A DNA stretch of 64,000 bases from Phaeobacter sp. QD34_24 (GTDB taxonomy: Bacteria > Pseudomonadota > Alphaproteobacteria > Rhodobacterales > Rhodobacteraceae), in contig NZ_JARCJD010000002.1 in NCBI RefSeq assembly GCF_028890115.1, forward strand, positions 175,463 through 239,462, read 5' to 3'. The position numbers and the translations under genes are program-made. Under the pieces are notes generated by a model that worked only from the letters and a program-made list of their open reading frames with translations, ran no database searches and was not told the origin of the DNA. Of this stretch, positions 45,116 to 54,457 are shown piece after piece. Position 1 is the stretch's first letter, and each line of letters opens with the position of its first letter.

Positions 45116-45205
45116 ATGTGACGGCGGGAATCGACGTGGAACTGCGGGATATTGAACGAAAACCGGCAAATTCGCCCTGACTGTCCAACCGAGGTCCCGT
45201 TTTCG

Positions 45206-46363
45206 ATGCAGCATATCCCTCCGCTCTGGCTTGATCCTGAAACCCACCTTGCGCGCCGCACCCCGGATCACCCGATCCTCTATTTTGCGCCGCAGGTATT
45301 GCATCAGACGGCGGAGCGGTTTCTGCGCGGCTTTCCGGGGCTGGTGACCTATGCGGTCAAGGCCAACCCGCATCCGGCGGTGTTGTCCAATCTGGTTGCG
45401 GCGGGCGTTTCGGGTTTTGATGTGGCCTCGCCTGCGGAAATGGAGGCGGTACGGGCCGCCAGCACCGATGCGGTGATGCATTACAACAACCCGGTACGCT
45501 CGGAAGCAGAAATCGCCGCCGGGATTGCCCATGGTGTGGCCAGCTGGTCGGTGGATGACGCCAGCGAGCTGGAGAAACTGCGCGAGGTGCCGCGGAGCTG
45601 CGAGATCGCCGTGCGGTTTGCTCTGCCTGTCGCGGGTGCGGCCTATGATTTTGGCAGCAAGTTCGGCGCCGCACCGGAAGAGGCCGTGGCGTTGCTAAAA
45701 GAGGTCGCCGCGATGGGCTGGACGCCCGCCTTGTGTTTCCATCCCGGCACGCAATGCGAAGATGCCGCGGCCTGGGTCGAATATATCCACGCGGCGCGCC
45801 GGATCGTCGATGCAGCGGGCGTCAAGGTGGCGCGGCTGAACGTGGGCGGTGGCTTCGCCGCCAACCGCAACGGCAATGCGCCGGATCTGGAGAGTGTCTT
45901 TGCCGCAATCGGCGCCGCCGTGACCGAGGCTTTTGGTGCCGAGGCGCCGCAGCTGATCTGCGAGCCGGGCCGTGCCATGGTGTCAGAGGCCTTCACCCTT
46001 GCCGCCCGCATCAAGGGGCTGCGCAAGGGGGGTGAGGTGGTCTACCTCAACGACGGGATCTATGGCGGGCTGGTCGATATCCGCGACATGGGCCTGCCGG
46101 GGCGGGTCGAGGTCGTCAGCGCCGAAGGCCGACACAGGAGAGCTGCGCGAAAACCCCGCATCGTCTTCGGCCCCACCTGCGACAGTCTGGATCGCTTGCC
46201 GGATGGCCTGCCGCTGCCGGAAGACAGCATGATCGGCGACTATGTGCTCTTTCCCGGGCTTGGTGCGTATTCTTCGGCCATGAGCACCCAGTTCAATGGA
46301 TATGGGCTCTCTGACGTGGCGACCGTGATCGCCCTCTCTGGACAAGCGGGCCGCGAAGGCTAA
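45206..46363 (+). CDS. Fold type III ornithine/lysine/arginine-type decarboxylase
   Basis: A 385-residue PLP decarboxylase with an alanine-racemase-like barrel. PLP lysine Lys52 in TYAVKANPHPAVL; ALCFHPGTQ, VGGGFA and EPGRAMVSEA bind the phosphate; CDSLD near GPTCDSLDRLP matches the active-site cysteine of eukaryotic-type ornithine decarboxylases. It makes putrescine or a similar diamine. Start MQHIPPLWL was preferred to an upstream TTG that has no ribosome-binding site. A polyamine role fits the neighbouring amine cluster. Confidence 0.88.
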   Translation: MQHIPPLWLDPETHLARRTPDHPILYFAPQVLHQTAERFLRGFPGLVTYAVKANPHPAVLSNLVAAGVSGFDVASPAEMEAVRAASTDAVMHYNNPVRSEAEIAAGIAHGVASWSVDDASELEKLREVPRSCEIAVRFALPVAGAAYDFGSKFGAAPEEAVALLKEVAAMGWTPALCFHPGTQCEDAAAWVEYIHAARRIVDAAGVKVARLNVGGGFAANRNGNAPDLESVFAAIGAAVTEAFGAEAPQLICEPGRAMVSEAFTLAARIKGLRKGGEVVYLNDGIYGGLVDIRDMGLPGRVEVVSAEGRHRRAARKPRIVFGPTCDSLDRLPDGLPLPEDSMIGDYVLFPGLGAYSSAMSTQFNGYGLSDVATVIALSGQAGREG

Positions 46364-46406
46364 TGTCGGCCCCAAAGCAAGCACCACGCGCGCGGAGGGG
46401 ACGAGC

Positions 46407-48704
46407 ATGCAGAAATTCGGAAAAAGCCAGCCAGTCAAACGCACCGAGGATGTCCGGTTTCTGACCGGACATGGGAGCTATATCGAAGACGCCGCGCCGA
46501 AGGATGCGCTCAAGACCTGGGTGTTGCGCAGCCCGGTGGCCCATGGGGTGATCACCGCGCTCGATGTCGATGACGCCCGCGCGGCCGAGGGCGTGCAGAT
46601 GGTCGTGACCTATCAGGACTACGTGGATGCCGGATATGACACGGGCATCGATGGCATCCTGATCAAGAACCGCGATGGCAGCAGCGCCGCGGCACCGCAT
46701 CGCCCGATGTTGGCCCATGACCGGGTGCGCCACGTGGGCGAGCCGGTGGCCGTTGTCGTGGCGGAGACGCTGGATCAGGCGCGCGATGCGGGCGAGCTGA
46801 TCGAGTTGGAAATCGACGATCTGCCGGTCAAGCTGGACATTGTGCCGGGCGGCGAACCTTTGCACCCCGATGTGCCCGACAACCGCGCCTTCGACTGGGG
46901 TATGGGGGATGAGGCGGCCACCGAAGAAGCATTCTCCAAGGCGGCGCATACCGTATCGCTGCAGGTCGAAGACAATCGCGTCATCGTCAACTCGATGGAG
47001 CCGCGCGGCTGTTTTGCCGAATGGCGCGAGGACCGTCTGCATTTCACCTTTGGCGGGCAGGGCGTCTGGGGTGTGAAGGGCAACCTCGCCAAGAAACTGC
47101 GCCTCGACGAGGAACAGGTGCATGTGGTGACCCCGGATGTGGGAGGCGGTTTTGGCATGAAATCGCAGCCCTACCCGGAATATTACGCGGTGGCCCATGC
47201 CGCGCGTGTGCTGGGGCGGCCCGTCCTGTGGATGGGGGACCGCTCCGAATCCATGCTGTCGGACAATGGCGGACGCGATCTGACCTCGCTGGCGGAACTG
47301 GCCTTTGACGAAGATTTGAAGATCACCGGCTACCGGGTGCATACGCGCTGCAACCTTGGCGCCTATAACGCGCCCTTTGGCCAGATCATCCAGACCACGC
47401 TGTTCAGCAGGGTTCTGACCGGCGTCTATGACATCAAGACAGCCTGGCTTAGCGCAGAGGGGATCTATACCAACACGACGCAAGTCGATGCCTATCGCGG
47501 CGCAGGCCGCCCCGAGGCGATCTACGTGCTGGAGCGTGTGATGGACCGCGCCGCGCGCGAGCTGGGCGTGGATCCCCTGGAGCTGCGCCGCCGCAACTTC
47601 ATCGCCCCTGCCGCCTTCCCCTATCCGACAATCGTGGGCGAAACCTACGATGTGGGCGACTTCAACCGGGTGCTGGACCGCGCCGCCGAGGAGGCCGATC
47701 TGGCTGGGTTTGCCGCGCGCAAGGCGGCGGATGCAGGCAAGGGTCTGCTGCGCGGCGTGGGACTGTGTTACTATATCGAAAGCATTTTGGGTGATCCTTC
47801 GGAAGGCGCGGAAGTGGAGTTTCTGGAGGACGGCCGGGTGAACATCTATGTCGGTACGCAAAGCAACGGACAGGGGCATGAAACCGTTTATGCTCAGTTC
47901 CTTGCCGATCAGACCGGCATCCCGGCAGAGCAGATTTCCGTTATCCAGGGCGACAGCGACCTGATCGCGCGCGGCGGCGGTACCGGCGGCTCACGCTCGG
48001 TCACCACCCAGGCCACCGCGACGCTGGCGACCGTGGACAAGATGATCGAAGCCTTTACCCCCTTTCTGGCAGAGGAGCTGGGCGTTGACGAAGACGCTGT
48101 GGATTTTGACGGTGAAACCTTCCGTGCACCGGGATCGAACCTGACGCCGACCTTCGTGGAGGCCGCAGAGATGGCCCGCGCGCAAGGTCGCACCGATTTG
48201 CTGCGTCATTCTGCGCGGGCCACGCTTCCGGGGCGCTCGTTCCCGAACGGGGCTCATATCTGCGAGGTGGTGATCGATCCCGAAACCGGCGCGGCCGAGG
48301 TGGATCGCTATACGGTCGTCGATGATTTCGGCAATCTGATCAACCCGGCCCTGGCCGAAGGACAGGTGCATGGCGGTGTCGCCCAGGGGCTGGGGCAGGC
48401 CATGCTGGAACGGGTGGTCTATGACAGCGAAGGTCAGCTGCTCACGGCATCGTTCATGGACTATGCCATGCCAAGGGCCTCTGATGTGCCCATGATGGGA
48501 TTTGCGACCGAAGCCGTGCCCTCCACCCAGAACCCGATGGGGATGAAGGGCTGTGGCGAGGCCGGAACGGTGGGCGCCATGGCGGCGGTCGCCAACGCGG
48601 TGCAGGATGCGGTCTGGGCGCGCGGCGTGCGCCAGATGGACATGCCGTTCACGCCGCTGAAACTATGGGAAGTGCTAAGGGATGAAACTGTCGCGGCTGA
48701 GTAA
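46407..48704 (+). CDS. Molybdenum hydroxylase large subunit (xanthine/CO dehydrogenase-type)
   Basis: A 765-residue molybdopterin-binding subunit. It starts KSQPVKRTEDVRFLTGHGSYIED, with the family LRSPVAHG motif; VDAYRGAGRPEA marks the non-CO form of the active-site loop (no Ser-selanyl-Cys VAYRCSFR loop); MKGCGEAGTVGAMAAVANA carries the catalytic glutamate. Function therefore resembles aldehyde, xanthine or other N-heterocycle oxidation. The usual FeS and FAD subunit genes are absent on both sides. It overlaps the DUF2235 gene by 23 bases. Confidence 0.88.
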   Translation: MQKFGKSQPVKRTEDVRFLTGHGSYIEDAAPKDALKTWVLRSPVAHGVITALDVDDARAAEGVQMVVTYQDYVDAGYDTGIDGILIKNRDGSSAAAPHRPMLAHDRVRHVGEPVAVVVAETLDQARDAGELIELEIDDLPVKLDIVPGGEPLHPDVPDNRAFDWGMGDEAATEEAFSKAAHTVSLQVEDNRVIVNSMEPRGCFAEWREDRLHFTFGGQGVWGVKGNLAKKLRLDEEQVHVVTPDVGGGFGMKSQPYPEYYAVAHAARVLGRPVLWMGDRSESMLSDNGGRDLTSLAELAFDEDLKITGYRVHTRCNLGAYNAPFGQIIQTTLFSRVLTGVYDIKTAWLSAEGIYTNTTQVDAYRGAGRPEAIYVLERVMDRAARELGVDPLELRRRNFIAPAAFPYPTIVGETYDVGDFNRVLDRAAEEADLAGFAARKAADAGKGLLRGVGLCYYIESILGDPSEGAEVEFLEDGRVNIYVGTQSNGQGHETVYAQFLADQTGIPAEQISVIQGDSDLIARGGGTGGSRSVTTQATATLATVDKMIEAFTPFLAEELGVDEDAVDFDGETFRAPGSNLTPTFVEAAEMARAQGRTDLLRHSARATLPGRSFPNGAHICEVVIDPETGAAEVDRYTVVDDFGNLINPALAEGQVHGGVAQGLGQAMLERVVYDSEGQLLTASFMDYAMPRASDVPMMGFATEAVPSTQNPMGMKGCGEAGTVGAMAAVANAVQDAVWARGVRQMDMPFTPLKLWEVLRDETVAAE

Positions 48705-49764
48705 ACGTCTGCTTGGATGGCTCGGGCGCCCCTTGCGCTCGGAACATTCCGGCGAGACCGCGATGCGCGGGCCGCAGGCCCATGTCATCATCCTGGATGG
48801 CACCATGACATCCCTGCGCCCCGGCGAGGAATCCCACGCCGGGCAGACCTACCAGATGTGCCGTGAGATGGGGCCCGAGGTGTCGGTGTTCTACGAATGC
48901 GGCGTGCAGTGGAACGGCTGGTCCAGCGCGCGGGACGTGATCGTAGGCAAGGGCATCAACCGGCAGATCCGCCGGGCTTATGGCTATCTCGCCTCGCGCT
49001 ACCGTCCCGGTGACAGCATCTACCTGTTCGGCTACAGCCGGGGCGCCTATGCGGTGCGATCACTCGCCGGGGTGATCGGCGAGGTGGGGCTGTTGCGCCC
49101 CGACCATGCGACCGAGCGCAATATCCGCACCGCTTACCGGCATTATCAGGAAGGTCAGGACCCGGACGTGGCCCGCGCCTTTCACGATGCCTATTGCCAC
49201 AGCGAAGCCCAGATCGAGATGATCGGTGTTTGGGATACGGTGAAGGCGCTGGGCTTCCGCCTGCCGATCCTGTGGCGCTGGGCCAAGGATCCGCATGGGT
49301 TCCACAACGACAAGCTTGGCCCCCACGTGAAGAATGGCTACCACGCCCTGGCCCTGGACGAGACGCGGGATGTCTTCGCGCCGGTGCTGTGGTCCTGCCA
49401 GGACGATTTCAACGGCCGCGTCGAGCAGATGTGGTTCCGCGGCGCCCATGGTGATGTGGGCGGGCAGCTGGGCGGTGCCGAGGAGGCACGCCCCCTCGCC
49501 AATCTCTCGCTCGTCTGGATGCTGGAAAAGGCCGAGGATTGCGGCCTTCCCCTGCCGCAGGACTGGCGGATGCGCTTCCCGGTGGATCCAAACGCGCCTT
49601 CGGTCGGAACCTGGCGCGGTTGGGGCAAGATCTTTGTCCTGCGCAGCCGCCGCCGTATCGGTGAAGATCCAAGCGAGCGGCTGCACAGCAGTGCCAAGGG
49701 CTATGTGATCAAGGAAAAACGGTCTCCGTGGCGCCTGTTCTGGCCCTGGCGCACGGCGCGCTGA
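48682..49764 (+). CDS. DUF2235 alpha/beta hydrolase-like protein
   Basis: A 360-residue protein of the DUF2235 (Tle1-like phospholipase/hydrolase) group: VIILDGTMTSL, YECGVQWNGW, a nucleophile elbow GYSRGAYAVR (Ser119), and WFRGAHGDVGGQLGG, the typical C-terminal His motif. N-terminus is arginine-rich with no clear signal peptide. Related domains are found in type VI phospholipase effectors, but no T6SS gene is present. It is coupled to the preceding molybdenum enzyme gene by overlap. Confidence 0.85.
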   Translation: MKLSRLSKRLLGWLGRPLRSEHSGETAMRGPQAHVIILDGTMTSLRPGEESHAGQTYQMCREMGPEVSVFYECGVQWNGWSSARDVIVGKGINRQIRRAYGYLASRYRPGDSIYLFGYSRGAYAVRSLAGVIGEVGLLRPDHATERNIRTAYRHYQEGQDPDVARAFHDAYCHSEAQIEMIGVWDTVKALGFRLPILWRWAKDPHGFHNDKLGPHVKNGYHALALDETRDVFAPVLWSCQDDFNGRVEQMWFRGAHGDVGGQLGGAEEARPLANLSLVWMLEKAEDCGLPLPQDWRMRFPVDPNAPSVGTWRGWGKIFVLRSRRRIGEDPSERLHSSAKGYVIKEKRSPWRLFWPWRTAR

Positions 49765-49782
49765 AGCACAGGGGGCTGCCGC

Positions 49783-50274
49783 CTAGCCTTTGGCCGGTGG
49801 CAGCTTCATCACGATGCAGGTGGTCGATCCGGTGGCATAGAGCTTGCCATCCTCGACGCCGCGGATTTCCCCATGGGCAACACCGGTTGAGCGGCCCACG
49901 TGATCGATTTCCCCGGTGCAATCCACCGTCATGCCAAGGGGGATCGAGCGCAGGATGTTGATCTTGTATTCCAGCGTCGTATAGGCAGAGCCCTTGGGGA
50001 CCCGGGTCATCACCGCGCAGGCCATGGCGCTGTCCAAAAGGGTTCCGTACCAGCCGCCATGCACGGTGCCCATCGGATTGGTCATGGCAAACTCAGGCGT
50101 GCCGCGAAACACCACGCGCCCATCCGCAACCTCATGCAGGCGATAGCCAAGCTCTGCGCCAATGGGCGGGCCGGGCAGCTTGCCATCGAGGATGCCTTGC
50201 ATGAACTCAAGGCCGGAAAGCTGGGTGATTTCCGCCAGCGGCAAAAGATCAGCCGGGGATTTTGCGGTGAACAT
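49783..50274 (-). CDS. PaaI-family acyl-CoA thioesterase
   Basis: A 163-residue hot-dog fold thioesterase: GAELGYRLHEVADGRVVFRG, AMTNPMGTVHGGWYGTLLDSAMACAV (HGG motif with catalytic Asp/Glu), and a C-terminal YEIRG-like strand. Start MFTAKSPADLL has GAGG six bases upstream. Hydrolyses acyl-CoA thioesters; specificity unknown. Confidence 0.85.
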   Translation of the reverse strand: MFTAKSPADLLPLAEITQLSGLEFMQGILDGKLPGPPIGAELGYRLHEVADGRVVFRGTPEFAMTNPMGTVHGGWYGTLLDSAMACAVMTRVPKGSAYTTLEYKINILRSIPLGMTVDCTGEIDHVGRSTGVAHGEIRGVEDGKLYATGSTTCIVMKLPPAKG

Positions 50275-50372
50275 GATACGCCTCATCCAATTGAATTGCC
50301 CGGCGACAGGGCCGGGCAAACAGAGTTCCATTTTGGAATGAGCCTAGGGGCGCATCAGAGGGGCAGCAAGAC

Positions 50373-51242
50373 TTACGCCACGTTCTCGAACGAGACCTTG
50401 GGCGTGATGCCAAGGGCAAAGCAGACATCGCGGGTCAGCTCGGGGCGGTTCAGCGTGTAGAAATGCAGCTTGTCGACGCCGCCTTCCAGCAGCTCGGTGC
50501 ACAGCTCGCTGCACATCGCGGTGGCCAGCAGATCGGCGCGGTCATCGCGCAGCGCCTTTTCAAAGGCCTCCTCGACCCAGGCCGGGATCTTGGTGCCGCA
50601 ACGGCGGGCAAAGTTGCGCGCGCCTTTCCAGTTTTCGATCGGCAGGATGCCCGGTGTCAGTTTCGAACCATCGATTCCGGCCTTCTCGCAGGCATCGCGG
50701 AAGCGGAAGAAGGTCTCCGCCTCAAAGAAGAACTGGGTCAGCGCCTCATCCGCGCCCGCATCCAGCTTGCGTTTGAGCCAGTCCACATCGGCCTGGGCGG
50801 TAGCGGCTTCGGGGTGCTGATCGGGATAGGCGCCGACACGGATGGTGAATTTGCCGGTCTCCGCCAGGGCTTCGATCAGTTCGACCGAATTGGCAAATCC
50901 TTCGGGGTGGGGCGTGAACTGGCCTTCGCCCTTTGGCGGATCACCGCGCAGGGCAACGATTTCATTGACGCCGGCTTCGGCAAAACGGTCTGCGATTTCA
51001 AGGGTTTCCGCCTTGGTCGCCTGCACGCAGGTCAGATGCGCGGCCACATTGAGGCCGGAGGATTTGTGCAATGTTGCCACCGCATCGCGGGTCAGGTCCC
51101 GGGTGGTGCCACCGGCGCCATAGGTCACCGAGACAAAGCGCGGGTCCAGGGGGGCCAGGGTCTGCACGGTGTCCCACAGGCGGAACGACGCCTCCAGCGA
51201 TTGGGGCGGGAAGAATTCAAAAGAGATGTCAGGGGTCTTCAT
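50373..51242 (-). CDS. metF: Methylenetetrahydrofolate reductase
   Basis: A 289-residue flavoprotein that makes 5-methyltetrahydrofolate for methionine. FEFFPPQSLEAS near the N-terminus, FVSVTYGAGGTTRDLT, HLTCVQATKAE, IVALRGDPPKGEG, FFFEAETFFRFRDAC and GILPIENW are the family motifs. Standard length. Divergent from the LysR (MetR-like) gene with 95 bases between. Confidence 0.96.
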   Translation of the reverse strand: MKTPDISFEFFPPQSLEASFRLWDTVQTLAPLDPRFVSVTYGAGGTTRDLTRDAVATLHKSSGLNVAAHLTCVQATKAETLEIADRFAEAGVNEIVALRGDPPKGEGQFTPHPEGFANSVELIEALAETGKFTIRVGAYPDQHPEAATAQADVDWLKRKLDAGADEALTQFFFEAETFFRFRDACEKAGIDGSKLTPGILPIENWKGARNFARRCGTKIPAWVEEAFEKALRDDRADLLATAMCSELCTELLEGGVDKLHFYTLNRPELTRDVCFALGITPKVSFENVA

Positions 51243-51290
51243 TTTGGGGATCTCCGACTGAGTTGAGCTCTTGTCGCACAGGTGGAATTG

Positions 51291-51303
51291 TGAAACAAAC
51301 TCA
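51291..51303. promoter_or_regulatory. MetR-like site between metF and metR
   Basis: TGAA-ACAAA-CTCA differs by one base from the MetR consensus TGAA-N5-TTCA. Placed 35 to 50 bases from both start codons. Confidence 0.4.
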
Positions 51304-51337
51304 TAATTCTCAAGAACAACATGAGCAATGCGACAAG

Positions 51338-52243
51338 ATGCATCTGGAGTTCCGTCATCTGCGTACCATCAAGGCCATTCATGAGGCCGGTGGTCTGGCG
51401 CGCGCCGCCGATCAATTGAACATCACTCAAAGCGCCCTCAGCCATCAGATCAAGGGGTTGGAGGAACAGGCCGGGGTGGAGCTGTTCCTGCGCCGCTCCA
51501 AGCCGATGAAGCTGTCGCCTGCGGGGCTAAGGCTGTTGCGCCTGGCCGAGCAGGTCTTGCCGCAGGTGGAGGCGGCCCAGGCCGAGTTTGCCAATCTGCG
51601 TGAAGGCCACGCCGGACGGATGCATATCGCGATTGAATGCCACGCCTGTTTCGAATGGCTGTTCCCGGTACTCGAAGCCTTCCGCAAAAGCTGGCCCGAT
51701 GTGGATGTGGACATTCGGCCCGGTCTGGCCTTTGACGCGCTGCCCGCGCTGCAAAAGGAAGAGGTGGATCTGGTGGTCTCCTCCGACCCCGACACGATTC
51801 CGGGCGTCGAGTTCATCGAGCTTTTTGATTACAAACCTGTTTTCGTGGCGTCCTCGCAAAGCCCGCTGGCGGCGAAACCCTTTGTGGAGGCCGAGGATTT
51901 CCGCGATCAGACCCTGATCACCTATCCGGTGGAAAAATCCCGTCTGGATGTGTTCAGCCAGCTTCTGATGCCGGCCGGGGTGGAGCCTGCCGCGATCCGC
52001 CAGGTGGAACTGACGGCGGTGATCCTCTTGCTGGTGGCCTCGAACCGTGGCGTTTCGGTGCTGCCGGACTGGGTGGTGCGCGAGGTCAAGTATTCCTCGG
52101 ATTACGTCACCCGCCCGCTCACGAAGAAGGGGATCACCCGCAGGCTCTATGCGGCGGTGCGCAGCGAGGACCGGGAGAAACCCTATATGCGGGAGCTGAT
52201 CCGCCTGGCCAAGATCGAGGCGCGCAAGCTGCAACAGCAGTGA
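51338..52243 (+). CDS. metR: LysR-type regulator, MetR-like
   Basis: A 301-residue LysR regulator. The HTH (residues 1-60) is MHLEFRHLRTIKAIHEAGGLARAADQLNITQSALSHQIKGLE region, with the effector-binding domain behind (EVDLVVSSDPDTIPGVEFIELFDYKPVFVASSQSPLA). It is divergent to metF, the arrangement of MetR, which uses homocysteine. The ATG at MHLEFRHL was chosen rather than the long upstream frame. Confidence 0.88.
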   Translation: MHLEFRHLRTIKAIHEAGGLARAADQLNITQSALSHQIKGLEEQAGVELFLRRSKPMKLSPAGLRLLRLAEQVLPQVEAAQAEFANLREGHAGRMHIAIECHACFEWLFPVLEAFRKSWPDVDVDIRPGLAFDALPALQKEEVDLVVSSDPDTIPGVEFIELFDYKPVFVASSQSPLAAKPFVEAEDFRDQTLITYPVEKSRLDVFSQLLMPAGVEPAAIRQVELTAVILLLVASNRGVSVLPDWVVREVKYSSDYVTRPLTKKGITRRLYAAVRSEDREKPYMRELIRLAKIEARKLQQQ

Positions 52244-52257
52244 TCACAATGGAAGAC

Positions 52258-52281
52258 GCCCGCCGTCATGGGACGGCGGGC
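52258..52281. terminator. Hairpin between metR and the reductase gene
   Basis: GCCCGCCGTC-ATGG-GACGGCGGGC, ten-base perfect stem between convergent genes, without a clear T-run. Confidence 0.55.
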
Positions 52282-52306
52282 GCTGTCATCTTCGGCTCTG
52301 GCTGCC

Positions 52307-53347
52307 TCAGATCAGCTTGACGATCTGCTTGCCGGTATTGCCGCCCTTCAGCATCGAACGGAAGGCATCCGGCGCATTCTCAAGACCGCTCGCGATATCC
52401 TCAAGGAAGCGGATTTCGCCCGATGCGACCTTGGGGGCGACTTCCTTCAGAAACTCCGGGTAGCGGTCGAAGTGGTTGGAGATGATGAAGCCGTTGACCG
52501 ACAGGAACTTGACCAGGATGTTGCGCCAGATATTGGGACCGGTCAGCGCCGCATCCGAGGCCCCGGCACCAAGGCCGCCGGCGTTGTACCAGGCGATCAT
52601 GCCGCAGATCGGGATGCGGCCGTGGGAATTCATCAGCGGCAGCACCGCTTCCAGCACCTTGCCGCCGACGTTTTCGAAATAGATGTCGATCCCCTTGGGG
52701 CAGGCTGCGGCCAGATCCTTGCGCAGGGATTTCGCATCCGCATAGGCGCGGTGATCGAGGCATTCGTCAAATCCGAAGGTCTCGGTCGCAAGCTTGCACT
52801 TGTCCGCACCGCCCGCGATGCCGACGACCCGCAGGCCAGCCAGTTTCGCAAGCTGCCCGACCATGGACCCCACCGGGCCGGTCGCGGCGGCCACCACCAG
52901 GGTTTCGCCCGCCTGCGGGCGTCCATAGGCGGTCAAGCCATGCCATCCGGTAAACCCGGGCATGCCGAGAACGCCAAGCGCAGCGGTGATCGGCCCCTGC
53001 GCGGGGTCGAGTTTGCGCAGCTCCTTTGCGGGCAGGCAGCCGTGGCTGGCCCAGCCCAGCATGCCAAAGGCAAAATCGCCGGGCTGGAAATGGGGGCTGT
53101 TCGAGGCGATCACCTCACCCACGGCGCCGGCCTCCATGGTGCCACCGATCGGCACCGGTGCGGCATAGGATTTTGCATCATCCATACGCCCGCGCATATA
53201 GGGGTCCAGCGACATATAGTGCGATTTCACAAGGACTTCGCCTTCGCCCGGCGTGGGCATGTCGACGGTTTCCAGGCGGAAGTTGTCGTCTGTTGGCTCA
53301 CCATCCGGGCGACTGGCCAGCACGATACGCTGCATCTGTTCTGTCAT
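52307..53347 (-). CDS. Zinc-independent MDR-family NADP-dependent oxidoreductase
   Basis: A 346-residue medium-chain reductase of the leukotriene B4 12-hydroxydehydrogenase/CurA-like group: YMSLDPYMRGRMDD near residue 50, VVAAATGPVGSMVGQLAKLAGLRVVGIAGG for NADP binding and DIYFENVGGKVLEAVLPLMNSHGRIPICGMI. It lacks zinc-binding cysteines and reduces activated double bonds. Start MTEQMQRI has GGAGG upstream. Confidence 0.9.
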   Translation of the reverse strand: MTEQMQRIVLASRPDGEPTDDNFRLETVDMPTPGEGEVLVKSHYMSLDPYMRGRMDDAKSYAAPVPIGGTMEAGAVGEVIASNSPHFQPGDFAFGMLGWASHGCLPAKELRKLDPAQGPITAALGVLGMPGFTGWHGLTAYGRPQAGETLVVAAATGPVGSMVGQLAKLAGLRVVGIAGGADKCKLATETFGFDECLDHRAYADAKSLRKDLAAACPKGIDIYFENVGGKVLEAVLPLMNSHGRIPICGMIAWYNAGGLGAGASDAALTGPNIWRNILVKFLSVNGFIISNHFDRYPEFLKEVAPKVASGEIRFLEDIASGLENAPDAFRSMLKGGNTGKQIVKLI

Positions 53348-53567
53348 TGGGTTTCTCCTCCCTGTTGTTCGCATCCAAGGCGTTCATTGACCTGAACTCT
53401 GTGGTTCACTTTTGCGCAATGCAACCCATTGCGGGAATAACCCGACGGAACATGTGCGGTGAGGATCCCTTGTTGCGCCGGGCATTCACTCTTGGCAACG
53501 GGGGATAGGGCGCGTATAGGCACGGTTTGACCGGCATCTCCCCCGACCGATACAGGAGTCTGCAGAC

Positions 53568-54353
53568 ATGATTGGCAGCGCGAACCTCAACGTGATGATC
53601 AAGGCCGCCCGCAAGGCAGGCCGCTCCCTTGTGAAAGACTTTCGCGAGGTCGAGAATCTGCAGGTCTCGATGAAGGGTGCGGGGGATTTTGTCTCCAAGG
53701 CGGATATCGCCGCCGAGAAGATCCTGAAGGACGAACTGATGGGCGCGCGCCCCACCTACGGCTGGCTGGCCGAGGAAGGTGGAGAGACCCCCGGCGAGGA
53801 TCCGACACGCCGCTGGATCGTCGATCCGCTCGATGGCACCACCAACTTCCTGCACGGCTTGCCGCATTGGGCGATCTCCATCGCGCTGGAGCACAAGGGC
53901 CAGGTTGTCGCCGGCGTGATCTATGACGCTGCAAAGGACGAGATGTTCTTTGCCGAAAAGGGCACCGGTGCCTGGATGAATGACACCCGGATCCGTGTGT
54001 CGGGGCGCCATCGGATGATCGAATCGATCTTTGCAACTGGTCTGCCCTTTGGCGGACGCTCCGACCTGCCTGCGACCCTGCAGGACCTGGCGCGCTTGAT
54101 GCCTGCCTGTGCTGGTGTGCGCCGCTGGGGCGCGGCGGCGCTGGACATGGCCTATGTCGCTGCGGGTCGCTACGACGGCTTTTGGGAGCGGCGTCTCAAC
54201 CCTTGGGATCTGGCGGCCGGCATCATCATCGTGAAAGAGGCCGGCGGGTTGATCGAGGCGATCGATCCCGAGCAAGGTATCCTGGAGAGCGGCGAGGTCG
54301 TTTGCGCCAATGAGGCGATCTACGAGAACTTCGCCAAGGTGATCCGGGGCTGA
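53568..54353 (+). CDS. suhB: Inositol monophosphatase family (SuhB)
   Basis: A 261-residue phosphatase: KAGDFVSKADIAAEKIL with metal site, WLAEEGGE, the main motif RRWIVDPLDGTTNFLHGLPHWAISIAL and the second motif NPWDLAAGIIIVKEAGG. Dephosphorylates inositol phosphates; SuhB also has a ribosomal RNA processing role in some bacteria. Confidence 0.95.
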   Translation: MIGSANLNVMIKAARKAGRSLVKDFREVENLQVSMKGAGDFVSKADIAAEKILKDELMGARPTYGWLAEEGGETPGEDPTRRWIVDPLDGTTNFLHGLPHWAISIALEHKGQVVAGVIYDAAKDEMFFAEKGTGAWMNDTRIRVSGRHRMIESIFATGLPFGGRSDLPATLQDLARLMPACAGVRRWGAAALDMAYVAAGRYDGFWERRLNPWDLAAGIIIVKEAGGLIEAIDPEQGILESGEVVCANEAIYENFAKVIRG

Positions 54354-54381
54354 CGCCCAAGCAGAGTTACCCACATGAAGG

Positions 54382-54416
54382 AACGCGTTCAGCCCCCTCG
54401 GCTGGGCGCGTTTTTT
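54382..54416 (+). terminator. Intrinsic terminator of suhB
   Basis: AACGCGTTCAGCC pairing with GGCTGGGCGCGTT (one G/A bulge), then T6, directly behind suhB. Confidence 0.85.
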
Positions 54417-54457
54417 CTGTGCGTCCACAGGGCTGGAAGGCAGGGCTGTGGATAGGA

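Noticed and set aside
46293..47879. 528-residue minus-strand frame opposite the molybdenum hydroxylase
   Set aside because: Shadow frame; the sense strand carries all motifs.
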